Assembly (NCBI GenBank): GCA_963782885.1
Contig: CAWALL010000006.1
Span: 124,001-188,000 of the forward strand
DNA length: 64,000 nucleotides
DNA from: DATAOG01 sp963782885
GTDB lineage: Bacteria > Pseudomonadota > Alphaproteobacteria > Geminicoccales > Geminicoccaceae
Direction of reading: 5' to 3'
Shown: in pieces, positions 23,939-33,184 of the stretch
Numbering within the stretch: the stretch's first letter is position 1
Layout of the letters: the number at the start of each line of letters is the position of its first letter
Program-made: the position numbers and the translations under genes
Notes under the pieces: generated by a model
Databases searched by the model: none
What the model was told of the DNA's origin: nothing
Seen by the model: the letters and a program-made list of their open reading frames with translations, nothing else

Positions 23939-25230
23939 GCACCTCCGACCTGGTGGCACTCGGCGGCTTCATCGCGCTGTTCGCGATGATGCTGCTGCGG
24001 GTCCCGATCGGCATCGCGATGGCGCTGGTCGGCGTCGGCGGCTTCGCCGCGATCGCGGGCTGGAGCCCGGCGCTCAACCTGCTCGCGATCTCGCCCGTGC
24101 GCACGGTCACCGATTTCAATCTCGGCCTGATCCCGATGTTCGTCCTGATGGGCGTGCTCGCGACCGCATCCGGCATGTCCAAGGAGCTGTTCCGGGCCGC
24201 TCACGCCTGGCTCGGCGGGTTCAAGGGCGGGCTCGCGCTCGCCACGATCGGCGCCTGCGGCGGCTTCGCTGCGATCTGCGGCTCCTCGGTCGCGACCGCA
24301 GCGACGATGAGCAACATCGCGCTGCCCGAGATGCGGCGCTTCGGCTATCGCGACGACATCGCGACCGGGGTGATCGCGGCCGGCGGCACGCTCGGCATCC
24401 TGATCCCGCCCTCGGTCGTGCTCGCGGTCTATGGCTTCATCACCGAGCAGGACATCGGCCGCCTGTTCATCGCCGGCATCGTGCCGGGCCTGCTCGCGCT
24501 CGGCCTCTACATGCTGACGGTCCGGATCGCCTACGGCCGGGCGCTGCCGCCCGGCGCGCCCACGGGCTGGGCCGAGCGTCTCGGCTCGCTGCGCGGCATC
24601 TGGGCGGTCCTGCTGCTGTTCGTCCTGATCATCGGCGGCATCTACATGGGCGTCGTGACCCCGACCGAGGCGGCGGCCGCGGGCGCGGTGCTCACCGGCC
24701 TGATCGGGGTTCTCCGCCGCCGGCTCGACGGCCGGGCGCTGATCGCCTGCCTGATCGAGGCGCTGCGCACCTCGGTTGCGATCTTCACGATCCTGATCGG
24801 CGCGTTGCTGTTCGGCTATTTCCTCGCGATCACCCAGACGCCGCAGAAGATCACTGGGCTACTGGTCGCGCTCGAGCTCGGGCGCTACGGCACGCTCGCG
24901 CTGATCCTCGCCTTTTTTCTGCTGCTAGGCTGCGTGCTGGATGCGATGGCGATGATCATCCTTCTGGTGCCAATCGTCTTTCCGGTGATCCAGACGCTGG
25001 GCTTCGATCCGATCTGGTTCGGCGTGATCGTGGTCATGACGGTCGAGCTCGGCCTGATCACGCCGCCGGTCGGCATGAACGTCTTCGTGATCAACTCGAT
25101 CGTCCCGGACGTGAACCTGCTCGCGGTCTTCCGCGGCGTGGCGCCGTTCATCCTGACCGATATTTTTCGACTGACGCTGCTGGTCGCCTTCCCCTGGCTG
25201 GTCCTGTTCCTGCCGCAGACGATGGGCTGA
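23935..25230 (+). CDS. dctM: TRAP transporter large permease (DctM)
   Basis: A 431-residue, strongly hydrophobic protein with about twelve predicted helices, as in the DctM/ion-transporter superfamily. Typical segments are LLRVPIGIAMALVGVGGF near the start, the first hairpin-type motif GICGSSVATAATMSNIALP-like region at about residues 117-131, and LITPPVGMNVFVINS near the end. It is the transport subunit of the TRAP complex. It ends the operon; vapC lies convergent 34 bp further on. Confidence 0.92.
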   Translation: MSTSDLVALGGFIALFAMMLLRVPIGIAMALVGVGGFAAIAGWSPALNLLAISPVRTVTDFNLGLIPMFVLMGVLATASGMSKELFRAAHAWLGGFKGGLALATIGACGGFAAICGSSVATAATMSNIALPEMRRFGYRDDIATGVIAAGGTLGILIPPSVVLAVYGFITEQDIGRLFIAGIVPGLLALGLYMLTVRIAYGRALPPGAPTGWAERLGSLRGIWAVLLLFVLIIGGIYMGVVTPTEAAAAGAVLTGLIGVLRRRLDGRALIACLIEALRTSVAIFTILIGALLFGYFLAITQTPQKITGLLVALELGRYGTLALILAFFLLLGCVLDAMAMIILLVPIVFPVIQTLGFDPIWFGVIVVMTVELGLITPPVGMNVFVINSIVPDVNLLAVFRGVAPFILTDIFRLTLLVAFPWLVLFLPQTMG

Positions 25231-25264
25231 TATCAGAAGGCTTCGCGCGACCGGGGAGATGCCG

Positions 25265-25654
25265 TCAATCAATACGCGGAATGTCGGTCACGGGAAAATC
25301 GCCGCCCTTGAACAGCAGCGATTCGCCGGTCGCCTTCGCGAGCGCATAGCTGAAGCAATCGCCGAAATTGAGACCAGCAGCGTGGCGACCCTTACCGAAG
25401 GCCCGAAAGGCTTTGCAAGCGAGCTGGGCGTGCTCGACCGTGACCGGAATCAGCTCGATCTCGCCGTCCTCGACGAAGCGCTCGACCATGCGCTCCGCAG
25501 GCCGACCCTTGCGCCCTTCGACCACTATCGTCGCTTCGACGAAGGTCACGACGGACAGCAGGCGGGAGGTGGCGGCATCGATAGCTGCGGCAAACCGGGC
25601 ACGATCCGGTTCGTCAAACAGGATCGCGACGATGGCGGACGCATCGATGACCAT
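25265..25654 (-). CDS. vapC: VapC-type PIN-domain toxin
   Basis: A 129-residue PIN-domain ribonuclease of a type II toxin-antitoxin pair. Acidic metal-binding residues are visible in MVIDASAIVAI (Asp4), FVEATIV (Glu) and LNFGDCFSYALAKATG (Asp), with a further Asp near FKGGDF. VapC toxins cut tRNA or rRNA when the antitoxin is lost. The ATG overlaps the antitoxin stop by one base (TGATG), so translation is coupled. Confidence 0.92.
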   Translation of the reverse strand: MVIDASAIVAILFDEPDRARFAAAIDAATSRLLSVVTFVEATIVVEGRKGRPAERMVERFVEDGEIELIPVTVEHAQLACKAFRAFGKGRHAAGLNFGDCFSYALAKATGESLLFKGGDFPVTDIPRID

Positions 25655-25911
25655 CAGCGCGGCACGCCAAATTCATCGTAGCCGATGATCTCGTCGGGGC
25701 TGCGCGGGTCGACATCGGGCAGCGCCGTACACTCCTTGGCGATCCGGGTCAGCCGCTCGGCGATGCTGCCGCGCTTGGCGCATCGGCGGCGCTCGCGCTC
25801 CAAACGCTGCTTGAGTGCCGTGGTGATCGCCTCGGTCAGAGATTCGCCGGTGAGCGCAGCGATTTCGCGCGCCAGCCGATCGGCCTCGACGCTCTTGATG
25901 CTCAATGCCAT
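25654..25911 (-). CDS. vapB: VapB-type antitoxin (PSK family)
   Basis: An 85-residue antitoxin. The N-terminal MALSIKSVEADRLAREIAAL matches the plasmid-stability (PSK/Rv0623-like) VapB group, which binds DNA through an N-terminal fold. The acidic C-terminus (DVDPRSPDEIIGYDEFG) is the toxin-neutralising tail. GGAG lies just upstream of the ATG at 25911, which excludes longer in-frame starts. It precedes vapC in the operon and should repress their common promoter. Confidence 0.9.
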   Translation of the reverse strand: MALSIKSVEADRLAREIAALTGESLTEAITTALKQRLERERRRCAKRGSIAERLTRIAKECTALPDVDPRSPDEIIGYDEFGVPR

Positions 25912-25920
25912 ACGTGCTCC

Positions 25921-25948
25921 AGTGTCTAGAACTTCGTCGCTGATTATA
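25921..25948 (-). promoter_or_regulatory. vapBC promoter region
   Basis: On the minus strand a perfect TATAAT (plus-strand 25943-25948) lies about 32 bp before the vapB ATG. An imperfect dyad around TCTAGA (about 25921-25933) sits between it and the ribosome-binding site, where an autoregulatory VapBC operator would be expected. No clear -35 hexamer is seen. Confidence 0.45.
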
Positions 25949-26062
25949 TAAACTTTTCTGGCGCGCGATCCACGATGCGGGCTCCGGCGGGGCGCGGGCC
26001 GAGGTCCTCGCCCGGCTCGCCGCGGCGCTGTAGCAACCGCGACGACCGCGCCGGTCGGGAAG

Positions 26063-26911
26063 TTACTGCGCCAGGGCGAAGATCGCTCTCTGGATCGCGC
26101 TCCCCGGATCGAGGTACTGGTCGAGGATGCTGAAGTGATGCGCACCAGGCACCACGTCGAGGCTCGGGTCGAGGCCGTGGCGCTTCAGGTGCTCGGCATA
26201 GAGCTCGCTCTGGTGGCGCCACAGCGGAGGCTCGTCGCCACCCACGAACAGCGCCACCGGGCAACGGACCTTGGGCTCGAGCGTGAGCGCATTGTTGCGC
26301 CGGGCGACCTCCTCGGTGAGCCGGATCTCGGCGTTGACCGAGATGTGGCGCGCGGGCTCCGGGTCGTAGATGCCGCTGATCGGCACCGCCCCCTTGATCA
26401 GGTCGGCCGGCAGCCCCTCGGCCGGCCAGTTGTGGGCGAGCGCCATCGCCTGCAGATGCGCCCCGGCCGAGCTGCCCGAGATCGTGAGCCGGGCGGGATC
26501 GCCGCCGAACTCGGCCGCGTGCCGGAAGGTCCAGGCGAGCGCCCGGCGCGCCGAGGCGACCACGCCGTCCAGCGTCACCGACGGGCAGAGGTCGTAGTTC
26601 GCGACCACGGTGCAGATCCCAGCCGCGACTAGCGGCTCGGCGAGGAAGGAAAAATTCGCCTTGTCCTGCGCCCGCCAGTAGCCGCCGTGGAAGAAGACGT
26701 GGACCGGCGCGCCGGCCGCCTCGGCCGGGAACACGTCGACCTTCTGCAACGCCGTTGCGCCGTAAGCCACGTCCAGGTGGCCGCGGAGCCGCTCCCGGGC
26801 TGCCACGCTGAGCTCCGCCTTTTGGGCCTGGAAAGCGTCGAAATCGGGCACCGAGCGGCGCGGGTTGAACTGCTGCTCGAGGTCGTCCGGATCGAGATCG
26901 CGCCAGGCCAT
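26063..26911 (-). CDS. Alpha/beta hydrolase, arylformamidase-like
   Basis: A 282-residue alpha/beta hydrolase. It has the oxyanion-hole motif HGGYWR (in VHVFFHGGYWRAQDKANF) and the nucleophile elbow SGSSAGAHL near residue 145. The general acid lies in the FVGGDEPPL region and a C-terminal His in VPGAHHFSI completes the triad. This layout matches the kynurenine formamidase/BNA7 branch of esterase-like hydrolases. Tryptophan degradation is possible, but no kyn genes are nearby, so another small ester or amide is equally likely. GGAGGAG precedes the ATG at 26911. It is divergent from the M20 peptidase gene. Confidence 0.8.
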   Translation of the reverse strand: MAWRDLDPDDLEQQFNPRRSVPDFDAFQAQKAELSVAARERLRGHLDVAYGATALQKVDVFPAEAAGAPVHVFFHGGYWRAQDKANFSFLAEPLVAAGICTVVANYDLCPSVTLDGVVASARRALAWTFRHAAEFGGDPARLTISGSSAGAHLQAMALAHNWPAEGLPADLIKGAVPISGIYDPEPARHISVNAEIRLTEEVARRNNALTLEPKVRCPVALFVGGDEPPLWRHQSELYAEHLKRHGLDPSLDVVPGAHHFSILDQYLDPGSAIQRAIFALAQ

Positions 26912-27045
26912 TGACGTCTCCTCCCCTGCCCGGCCTTGCCTAACACGAAGCCCGCAGCACGGCGAGGCCGCCTGGCGAGCCGTTTGCCGGTCCGGCCGCG
27001 AGGCGCTAACGTTCGGGTGGGCCACGACCGCCGCAGGAGGACCCG

Positions 27046-28215
27046 ATGACGATCGCCGCGCACGAGGCCGAGCTGCTCGCCTGGCTCGAGCAGCAGTACG
27101 AGCCGATGGTCGGCCTGCTGGGCGAGCTCGTGAACGTCGATTCCGGTTCGTTCGACGCCGCGGGCGTGGCCCGGGCGGGCGAGGTCATCCGGCGGCACCT
27201 CGAGGCCCGCAACATCGCCTGTGAGGCGATCCCTCAGGCCGACGGCAGCGTCTCGCTCAAGGCGACGGTCGCCCCCCGGCGGCCGGCGGCCGGCAACGCG
27301 CACGTGCTGCTGCTCGGCCACCGCGACACGGTGTTCCCGACCGGCACGGTGGCGAAGCGGCCGTTCCGGGTCGAGAACGGGCGCGCCTACGGCCCGGGCG
27401 TCGCCGACATGAAGGCGGGCCTGGTCCTGAACGCCGTCGTGCTCGAGGCGTTCGCTCGCCGCGGCGGCGCTGCCCGGCCGCTGGTCATGCTCGTGACCTC
27501 GGACGAGGAGATCGCCTCCCCCGCCTCGCGCCCGACCATCGAGGCCGCGGCCAGGGGTGCGCGCGCGGTCTTCAACGCCGAGCCCGGGCGCCCGTCCGGC
27601 AACATCGTCTCCGGCCGCAAGGGTGCCATGTTCCTGACCGTCGAGGTGACCGGCAAGGCCGCCCATTCCGGCTCCTCGCACGATCAGGGTGTCAGCGCCA
27701 TCGAAGAGCTCTGTCGCCAGGTGGTGGCGCTCCACGCGCTCACCGACTACGGCAGCGGCACCACGGTCAACGCCGGCCTGATCAGCGGCGGCCAATCGGT
27801 CAACACGGTCGCCCCGTTCGCCTCCGTCCGGGTCGACGTGCGCTTCAAGACCATGGCCGCGATGGCCGAGGCCGAAGCCGCGATCGAGCGGGTTCTGGAG
27901 AAAACCCACCTCGCCGGCACGACCACGCGCCTGACCGAGAAAGCCGCTTTTCTCCCTCTTGAGCCGAACGCCGCCAACCGCGCGCTGTTCGATCACTACG
28001 TCGCGGCGGCGGCCGAGCTCGGCCAGACGGTCGGCGGCGAGTACACCGGCGGCTCGGCCAATTCCGGCTTCACCGCCGCGCTCGGCGCACCGACCGTCTG
28101 CGCCATCGGCCCGATCGGCGAAAAAGCCCACAGCCCCGACGAAGCCTGCCACCTCGACAGCTTCATCCCCCGCGCCAAAGCGCTGGCGCTCGCGATTTCC
28201 CGCCTCGACCAGTGA
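27046..28215 (+). CDS. M20-family metallopeptidase (CPG2-like)
   Basis: A 389-residue zinc peptidase of the glutamate carboxypeptidase (CPG2) branch of M20. The catalytic domain has LLLGHRDTVFP (His92, Asp94), GPGVADMKAGL (bridging Asp) and VTSDEEIASP (catalytic and zinc-binding Glu pair). A dimerisation domain is inserted from about residue 190 (TVEVTGKAAHSGSSHDQG). The terminal His sits in SPDEACHLDSF. It probably hydrolyses an N-acyl or C-terminal glutamyl-type bond of a small imported molecule. GGAGGACCCG precedes the ATG. Its stop lies 9 bp from the convergent caspase gene. Confidence 0.9.
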   Translation: MTIAAHEAELLAWLEQQYEPMVGLLGELVNVDSGSFDAAGVARAGEVIRRHLEARNIACEAIPQADGSVSLKATVAPRRPAAGNAHVLLLGHRDTVFPTGTVAKRPFRVENGRAYGPGVADMKAGLVLNAVVLEAFARRGGAARPLVMLVTSDEEIASPASRPTIEAAARGARAVFNAEPGRPSGNIVSGRKGAMFLTVEVTGKAAHSGSSHDQGVSAIEELCRQVVALHALTDYGSGTTVNAGLISGGQSVNTVAPFASVRVDVRFKTMAAMAEAEAAIERVLEKTHLAGTTTRLTEKAAFLPLEPNAANRALFDHYVAAAAELGQTVGGEYTGGSANSGFTAALGAPTVCAIGPIGEKAHSPDEACHLDSFIPRAKALALAISRLDQ

Positions 28216-28224
28216 TGTACCGCG

Positions 28225-31056
28225 TTACTCGGGGATCACGGCGATCGGCGGGTCAATGAACTCCTTGAAGGGGATGTAGATCTTCGGCGTCTGAGCACCC
28301 TTGGTCAACTCCGGCACGCGGGCCTTCAGATAGCGCTCCACGTCGCTCAGCAGGATGTCGCGCTCGCCCTGCCTTGCCGCCTTGCCGTTCAGCGCCTCGA
28401 GCAGCGCTTCGGTGACCGCGCCGTTCTGCCACTCGTCACGTTCGTTGGAGCGTTCGTGCGCAGTGCAGGAGGTGAAGACGACGACACCGTTCTCCTCGGT
28501 CGCCAGCTTGCTCGCGAAGCGCTCCATGTCGGTCGGCCCCGCCTTGCCGCCGTCGCCGAGCGCCCCGGCATAACAGGTGTCGAAGAAGGCGTAGACCTTG
28601 GCCTGCCGATCGAACAGCGTCCTGAAACATTCAATAAATTGATGCTCAGCAATCGCGGTCATGCGTAAGTTCACCTGGGCCTTCGAATTGGCATCGTGTG
28701 CCAGGAAATAATAGACATCGCGCTCGACAACGCCGTGGCCCGAGAAGAAGATCATGACGACATCGCCGGCATTGACCTGATCGAACAGCCCGAGGATGGC
28801 GGCGGTGACGGTCGCACGGGTGGCGTCGGCGTCCGTCAGCGCCTGGGCCGACACCTCGCGGTAAAGCCGCCCCTTCTGGTTCAGGAAGAAGGTCGCGATG
28901 TCCTCGGCGTCCCTGGCGGCGTATTTGAGATCGTCGGGTGGTTTCTCTCTGTACAGCCCGACTCCTACGGCGAGTACGAACAGACGAGGCTGCGGTGGTG
29001 GTGCTTTGGCCGCCGCCGCGGCAATCTGAAGGCCGATCGAGGCGGGATCGCTGGCGCCGCGGGCGCTCCCGGCGATCAGGCTGATCATGGCCCGGCCCGA
29101 GCGCGCGCGGTTGATTACCGGCAGATAGATAAGGTCGGCGGGATCGGGGTCGGCAAACGTCATGGCCAGCGTGCCGTTGATCATGACGCGCAGAACCGTG
29201 ATCGGCTCTCCGCCCGGCGCCCAGACGCGCCAGCTGATGACGACCGGGTCCCTTTCGACCAAGGCGCCCACGGTCGGGTCCAGGATCTGGATGACCGGGG
29301 GCAGGATGTCTTCGAGTGGGGGCGCCGGGGCAGGCTTGATGTCCGCCTCGCGGTTGGCGCGGACGAGGGCTTTGTCGACATCCAGCTCTTCGAGCACGAG
29401 TGCGACCACGTCCGGGCGGTGGAAGCGGTCGCGGAAGCGGCCGGCGCTGTAGAACTCGGCCGTATCGAGGCCGCGGTTGACGTGCCAGCCGATCAGCTCC
29501 TCGCCGCCAGGCGATGCCACGTAGTAGCCCTGCGGCGTCCAGACCACCCAGCGCTGGCGGTCTGCATGGGGAAAAAAGGCGAGCAGGTCCGCGCCGTCCG
29601 CGAGCCGGAACCATCGGATGGTGCCATCGGCGCAGGCGGCGATCGCGAGCCGACCGTCGCCGGAGACGTTGACCGCCCAGGGAGTACCCGGTACGGGGTT
29701 CTGCCAGAGCTGCTGGCCCTGCCGGTCGAACAAACGGATTGACCAATGGGCGCCGAGCAGGAACTGCTGGTCACCCACTGTGATCGCCAGGCTTAGCGAC
29801 GTTTCGGTCTGAGCGAGCGGCACGCGCTTGCCCTTGAGGGTCGGCGTGGCCGTGTCCTTCCAGCCCCCAATCTCCAGCCCGGGCGCTTCCGTGCGCGCTG
29901 TCACGAGCGTCCGGTCGGACATGGGATCAAGGGTCAGACGTCGAGCAAGCAAATCAAACTGAGCAGGCGAATTGCCCAATTGCTCAAAGCCGAAGCCGAC
30001 GCGAGCGCCATCATATGAGACGGCGAGCTTGTCGAACTGATTCCTAAAATCCGCCTGAGCGGGGTCCCGCCGCCAGACGACCTGGCGGTCACGGCCAAGT
30101 ACGCCAAGGCTGGGATCCGCGGCCCCGAAGCTCAGGCGGCCGTCCGCGAGCGGCCGCAGGTCCGCGATGCTGTTCCGGCTGAGCGGGATGTCTTCGACCG
30201 CGCCCCGGCCACCGTCCGCCCAAGCTCGGACGAGCGCATGCTTGGCAGGCTGCCACCTCCCGCCCGCGTACAAGAAACGGCCGTCTGTCGACCAAGCGAC
30301 TTTGCCAAAATTGCCGGTCCCGACGCCTATTGTGTCGGCCGCGAACGATGGCGCGAGGCTACGGCCATCGAGTACGTCGACCCGTCTGCTGTCCACGCAG
30401 CCGACGGCAACGAGCGCGCCGTCAGGTGAAAAGTTGATGCCGAGCGGCCGCTTGCCACCCGGTGCACCCCTCCATTGCGTGAGGCGAAAGCCTGGATCGT
30501 AGAGCCGAATCTTGCCGTCATCAGAGGTGCTAACCAGCCGACCCGTACGATCGAACGCAGCCCAATTGCTCGACCCACCATAGGCGCGATCGGAGGCAAC
30601 TTCCTGAAAAACTTCGGTTCCATAAATCCGGATGCCGTTTGCTCCCAGGCAGGCGGCCAGATGCCACCCGTCTGGCGAGAATGCGAGGTGATTGATCACG
30701 TTTGGCAGGCGGTCGACCCGTGCCACAATACGCCCGGTCGCGCGGTTGAAAATATAGATGCTGTTCGGTGTATTCTCACCTGGTCCGTAGCCCCCGGCCG
30801 CGATCCGTTCGCCGTCGGGCGTGATCGCGGCCGCGTAGACCTTGCCGACGTTGCCCTCGCCCACCGGGACGCGGAGCGTTTTGAGAAGTTTTCCGTGATC
30901 GAGCGACCAGACCCGCACCGTCTTGTCAAGCGAGCCTGTCACCAGGAAGCGCCCGGCCGCATCGATCGCGATCTGGCGGATCGGCGCCCAATGCATGCCG
31001 GGCTCGAGGCGGAGGAACGGCTCGGTCGGCAGCTCGGGGTTGGCGCTCGCGGGCAT
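28225..31056 (-). CDS. WD40 beta-propeller protein with C-terminal caspase-like peptidase
   Basis: A 943-residue protein. The N-terminal half is built of WD40-type repeats, for example IAIDAAGRFLVTGSLDKTVR and HLAFSPDGWHLAACLGANG, with further propeller blades to about residue 600. A proline-rich linker leads to a beta-sandwich-like region (about 630-680). The end is a caspase/metacaspase p20-like domain (about 688-900) with the catalytic His774 in FFSGHGVVE and Cys828 in FFDTCYAGAL. Both catalytic residues are intact. The start at 31056 follows the upstream small gene by 7 bp, which indicates one transcript. In bacteria such peptidases are often the effector of a stress or defence switch and the propeller a sensor or scaffold. 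That role is inference here. Confidence 0.88.
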   Translation of the reverse strand: MPASANPELPTEPFLRLEPGMHWAPIRQIAIDAAGRFLVTGSLDKTVRVWSLDHGKLLKTLRVPVGEGNVGKVYAAAITPDGERIAAGGYGPGENTPNSIYIFNRATGRIVARVDRLPNVINHLAFSPDGWHLAACLGANGIRIYGTEVFQEVASDRAYGGSSNWAAFDRTGRLVSTSDDGKIRLYDPGFRLTQWRGAPGGKRPLGINFSPDGALVAVGCVDSRRVDVLDGRSLAPSFAADTIGVGTGNFGKVAWSTDGRFLYAGGRWQPAKHALVRAWADGGRGAVEDIPLSRNSIADLRPLADGRLSFGAADPSLGVLGRDRQVVWRRDPAQADFRNQFDKLAVSYDGARVGFGFEQLGNSPAQFDLLARRLTLDPMSDRTLVTARTEAPGLEIGGWKDTATPTLKGKRVPLAQTETSLSLAITVGDQQFLLGAHWSIRLFDRQGQQLWQNPVPGTPWAVNVSGDGRLAIAACADGTIRWFRLADGADLLAFFPHADRQRWVVWTPQGYYVASPGGEELIGWHVNRGLDTAEFYSAGRFRDRFHRPDVVALVLEELDVDKALVRANREADIKPAPAPPLEDILPPVIQILDPTVGALVERDPVVISWRVWAPGGEPITVLRVMINGTLAMTFADPDPADLIYLPVINRARSGRAMISLIAGSARGASDPASIGLQIAAAAAKAPPPQPRLFVLAVGVGLYREKPPDDLKYAARDAEDIATFFLNQKGRLYREVSAQALTDADATRATVTAAILGLFDQVNAGDVVMIFFSGHGVVERDVYYFLAHDANSKAQVNLRMTAIAEHQFIECFRTLFDRQAKVYAFFDTCYAGALGDGGKAGPTDMERFASKLATEENGVVVFTSCTAHERSNERDEWQNGAVTEALLEALNGKAARQGERDILLSDVERYLKARVPELTKGAQTPKIYIPFKEFIDPPIAVIPE

Positions 31057-31063
31057 CAGCGGC

Positions 31064-31540
31064 TCAGAGCTCGGTGAAAGCGCGCCAGCGGTGCTGCTCG
31101 ATCTGGGCGCGCAGGGTCGCGCAGCGCAGCTCGTTGCCGCGGCGGTACTCCTTCCAGACCGCGATGCCGCCGTCGAGGAGCGCCTTGACCAGGTCGGTCG
31201 CGGGCTTGGCGAGCGTGTCGAGCCGAACAATCTTGGTGCCGCTGAGGTCGGGGAGCGCGTCGTTGACGTGCTGGCTGAACGCGAGGCGGGCTGTGAACGC
31301 TCGCTCGGCCGCCTGCTTCAGATCGTCGGCGCTGCCGGGATCGCGGTCGTCGGCCAGCACCACGAGGAAGCGCGCGATCAGGCCGTCGGAGGCGCCCTTG
31401 GCCTCGGCGTAGAGGCGCTGGCCGCGGAGCAATGCAGCCTGGTCCGCGGCTGCGTAGGTCTTGAGCAGGCCCGCGTCGCTCTCGGCGAAGGACCGCTCCT
31501 CGGCCAGGATGCCGGATGCTTCCTGCCAATTGATCGCCAT
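31064..31540 (-). CDS. Small helical protein, partner of the WD40-caspase gene
   Basis: A 158-residue, almost entirely alpha-helical, soluble protein with no signal peptide or membrane segment. No family is recognised. Features are a helical N-terminus (NWQEASGILAEERSFAES), a central segment ending in GTKIVRLDTLAKP, and a conserved-looking C-terminus (VWKEYRRGNELRCATLRAQI). The gene ends 7 bp before the caspase start, so the proteins are probably made together. Plausible roles are an adaptor, an inhibitor, or the substrate cut by the caspase. The ATG at 31540 begins MAINWQEAS; the in-frame start nine bases upstream is less likely. Confidence 0.7.
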   Translation of the reverse strand: MAINWQEASGILAEERSFAESDAGLLKTYAAADQAALLRGQRLYAEAKGASDGLIARFLVVLADDRDPGSADDLKQAAERAFTARLAFSQHVNDALPDLSGTKIVRLDTLAKPATDLVKALLDGGIAVWKEYRRGNELRCATLRAQIEQHRWRAFTEL

Positions 31541-31669
31541 CGTCGGCAACCCCGCTTGGCCCCGCGCGCGCGGCGCTGCAATATCCGGGCGAGCATGCCA
31601 GAGCGGCGCGCGGAATCAACCATTCATGCGAAGCCGCGCTGGCCATGTCCGTCTGCAAAGTGGGGAAAT

Positions 31670-32164
31670 ATGAGCCGTCTCGACAGCTTCATCCGCCGGC
31701 TGGAGGCACAGCGGGCGTGTCTCGATCACGCGGCGCGGGCGATCCGGGGGCTGCCGGGGCCAGTGCTCGAGCTCGGGCTCGGCAACGGGCGGACCTACGA
31801 CCACCTGCGCGAGCTCCTGCCCGAGCGCGAGATCTTCGTGTTCGAGCGCCAGCTCGCGGCGCATCCGGCATCGCTGCCCGATGCCGCGCATCTGATCCTG
31901 GGCGACATCCGCGCGACCCTGCCGGCGGCCGGCGCCCGGATCGGCGCGCCCGCCGTGCTCGTGCACAGCGACGTCGGCACCGGCGAAGCCCTGCGCAACG
32001 TGGAGCTCGCGGCCTGGCTGGCGGAAGCCCTGCCGCCGCTGCTCGCACGCGGCGCCTGGGTGATCTCCGACCAGCAGATGACCGCGGCCGCGCTGGCGCC
32101 GCAGCCGCCGCCCGAAGGCATCGCGGCGGAGCGCTATTTCCTCTACCGTCACCGTTCCGATTGA
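31670..32164 (+). CDS. Small SAM-dependent methyltransferase
   Basis: A 164-residue class I methyltransferase-like protein. GPVLELGLGNGRTYDHLRE is the SAM-binding loop, EIFVFERQLAAHPAS gives the acidic second-strand residue, and ILGDIRATLP and VISDQQMTA follow. It is shorter than most Rossmann methyltransferases and lacks an obvious C-terminal substrate domain. GGGGA precedes the ATG at 31670. It is divergent from the caspase operon. The substrate is unknown. Confidence 0.78.
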   Translation: MSRLDSFIRRLEAQRACLDHAARAIRGLPGPVLELGLGNGRTYDHLRELLPEREIFVFERQLAAHPASLPDAAHLILGDIRATLPAAGARIGAPAVLVHSDVGTGEALRNVELAAWLAEALPPLLARGAWVISDQQMTAAALAPQPPPEGIAAERYFLYRHRSD

Positions 32165-32270
32165 TGCGGTGCAATAAATCTTCAGGCCGGCAGGCCGGCG
32201 GTGGAATGCTCACGCTGCCCCTTGTCCTCGACTGCAAATTCCTGTTTGCTGCTGGACCAGGCAGGCGGCG

Positions 32271-33107
32271 ATGGCGGTGAGCGACGAATTCTGGCTACGC
32301 TTCTGGGGCGTCCGCGGCACGGTACCCTGCCCTGGCCCGGACACGCTCCGCTACGGCGGCAACACCGCCTGTCTCGAGGTGATGTGTGGCGGGCAACGGC
32401 TGATCCTCGACGCCGGTACCGGGCTGCGTGCGCTCGGCGCCACGATGAACGGCCGCGACGGCCTGAGCGCCCACATCTTCCTGACCCATACCCACATCGA
32501 TCACATCAACGGCTTCCCGTTCTTCCGTCCCGCCTACAACCCCAAAAACTCCTTCGAGCTCTGGGCCGGTCATCTCGGTGGCCAGCACGGCGCCCTGCAG
32601 GCGGTGCTCAAGGGGCTGATGAAGGCGCCGATCTTCCCGGTGCCGCTCGACATCATGGAGGCCTGCATCGCGTTCCACGACTTCGCCGCCGGCCTGGTCA
32701 TCGAGGTCGTGCCGGGCGTGGTCCTGCGCACCGCCGCGCTCAATCACCCGAACGGCGCCACCGGCTATCGCATCGAGCACGCCGGCAAGGCGGTCTGCTA
32801 CGTCACCGACACCGAGCACCGCGAGGGCGAGATCGACCAGACCATCCTCGAGCTGATCCGGGGCGCCCAGATCGTGATCTACGACGCCACCTACACCGAG
32901 GCGGAGTATCCGACCTATCGCGGCTGGGGCCATTCGACCTGGAACCAGGGGGTCCGGCTGTGCCAGGCCGCCGGAGCCGGCCGTCTGATCGCGTTCCATC
33001 ACGATCCGGAGCACGACGATGCCGCCCTCGACCGGATCGCCGAGCAGCTCGGCAACGCCCTGCCCGGCTCGCAGGTGGCGCAGGAGGGCATGGTCCTCCG
33101 CCCCTGA
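32271..33107 (+). CDS. Metallo-beta-lactamase-fold hydrolase
   Basis: A 278-residue MBL-fold protein. FWGVRGTVPCPG and YGGNTACLEV open the fold, LILDAGTGLRALG follows, and the zinc motif is FLTHTHIDHINGFPFF (HxHxDH). Later metal ligands are HPNGATGY and CYVTDTEHREGE, with a terminal His in IAFHHDPEHDD. The organisation matches PhnP-like or class II cyclic-nucleotide phosphodiesterases, so a phosphodiester of a small molecule is the likeliest substrate. It lies between two methyltransferase genes on the same strand, about 100 bp from each. Confidence 0.85.
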   Translation: MAVSDEFWLRFWGVRGTVPCPGPDTLRYGGNTACLEVMCGGQRLILDAGTGLRALGATMNGRDGLSAHIFLTHTHIDHINGFPFFRPAYNPKNSFELWAGHLGGQHGALQAVLKGLMKAPIFPVPLDIMEACIAFHDFAAGLVIEVVPGVVLRTAALNHPNGATGYRIEHAGKAVCYVTDTEHREGEIDQTILELIRGAQIVIYDATYTEAEYPTYRGWGHSTWNQGVRLCQAAGAGRLIAFHHDPEHDDAALDRIAEQLGNALPGSQVAQEGMVLRP

Positions 33108-33184
33108 GCAAGCGCGCGTACGTGGTCGAGCGGTCCGGACCCGGTGCCCGGGAGATCCGGCGCGGCCGGGGCCGGCGCCTGGTC

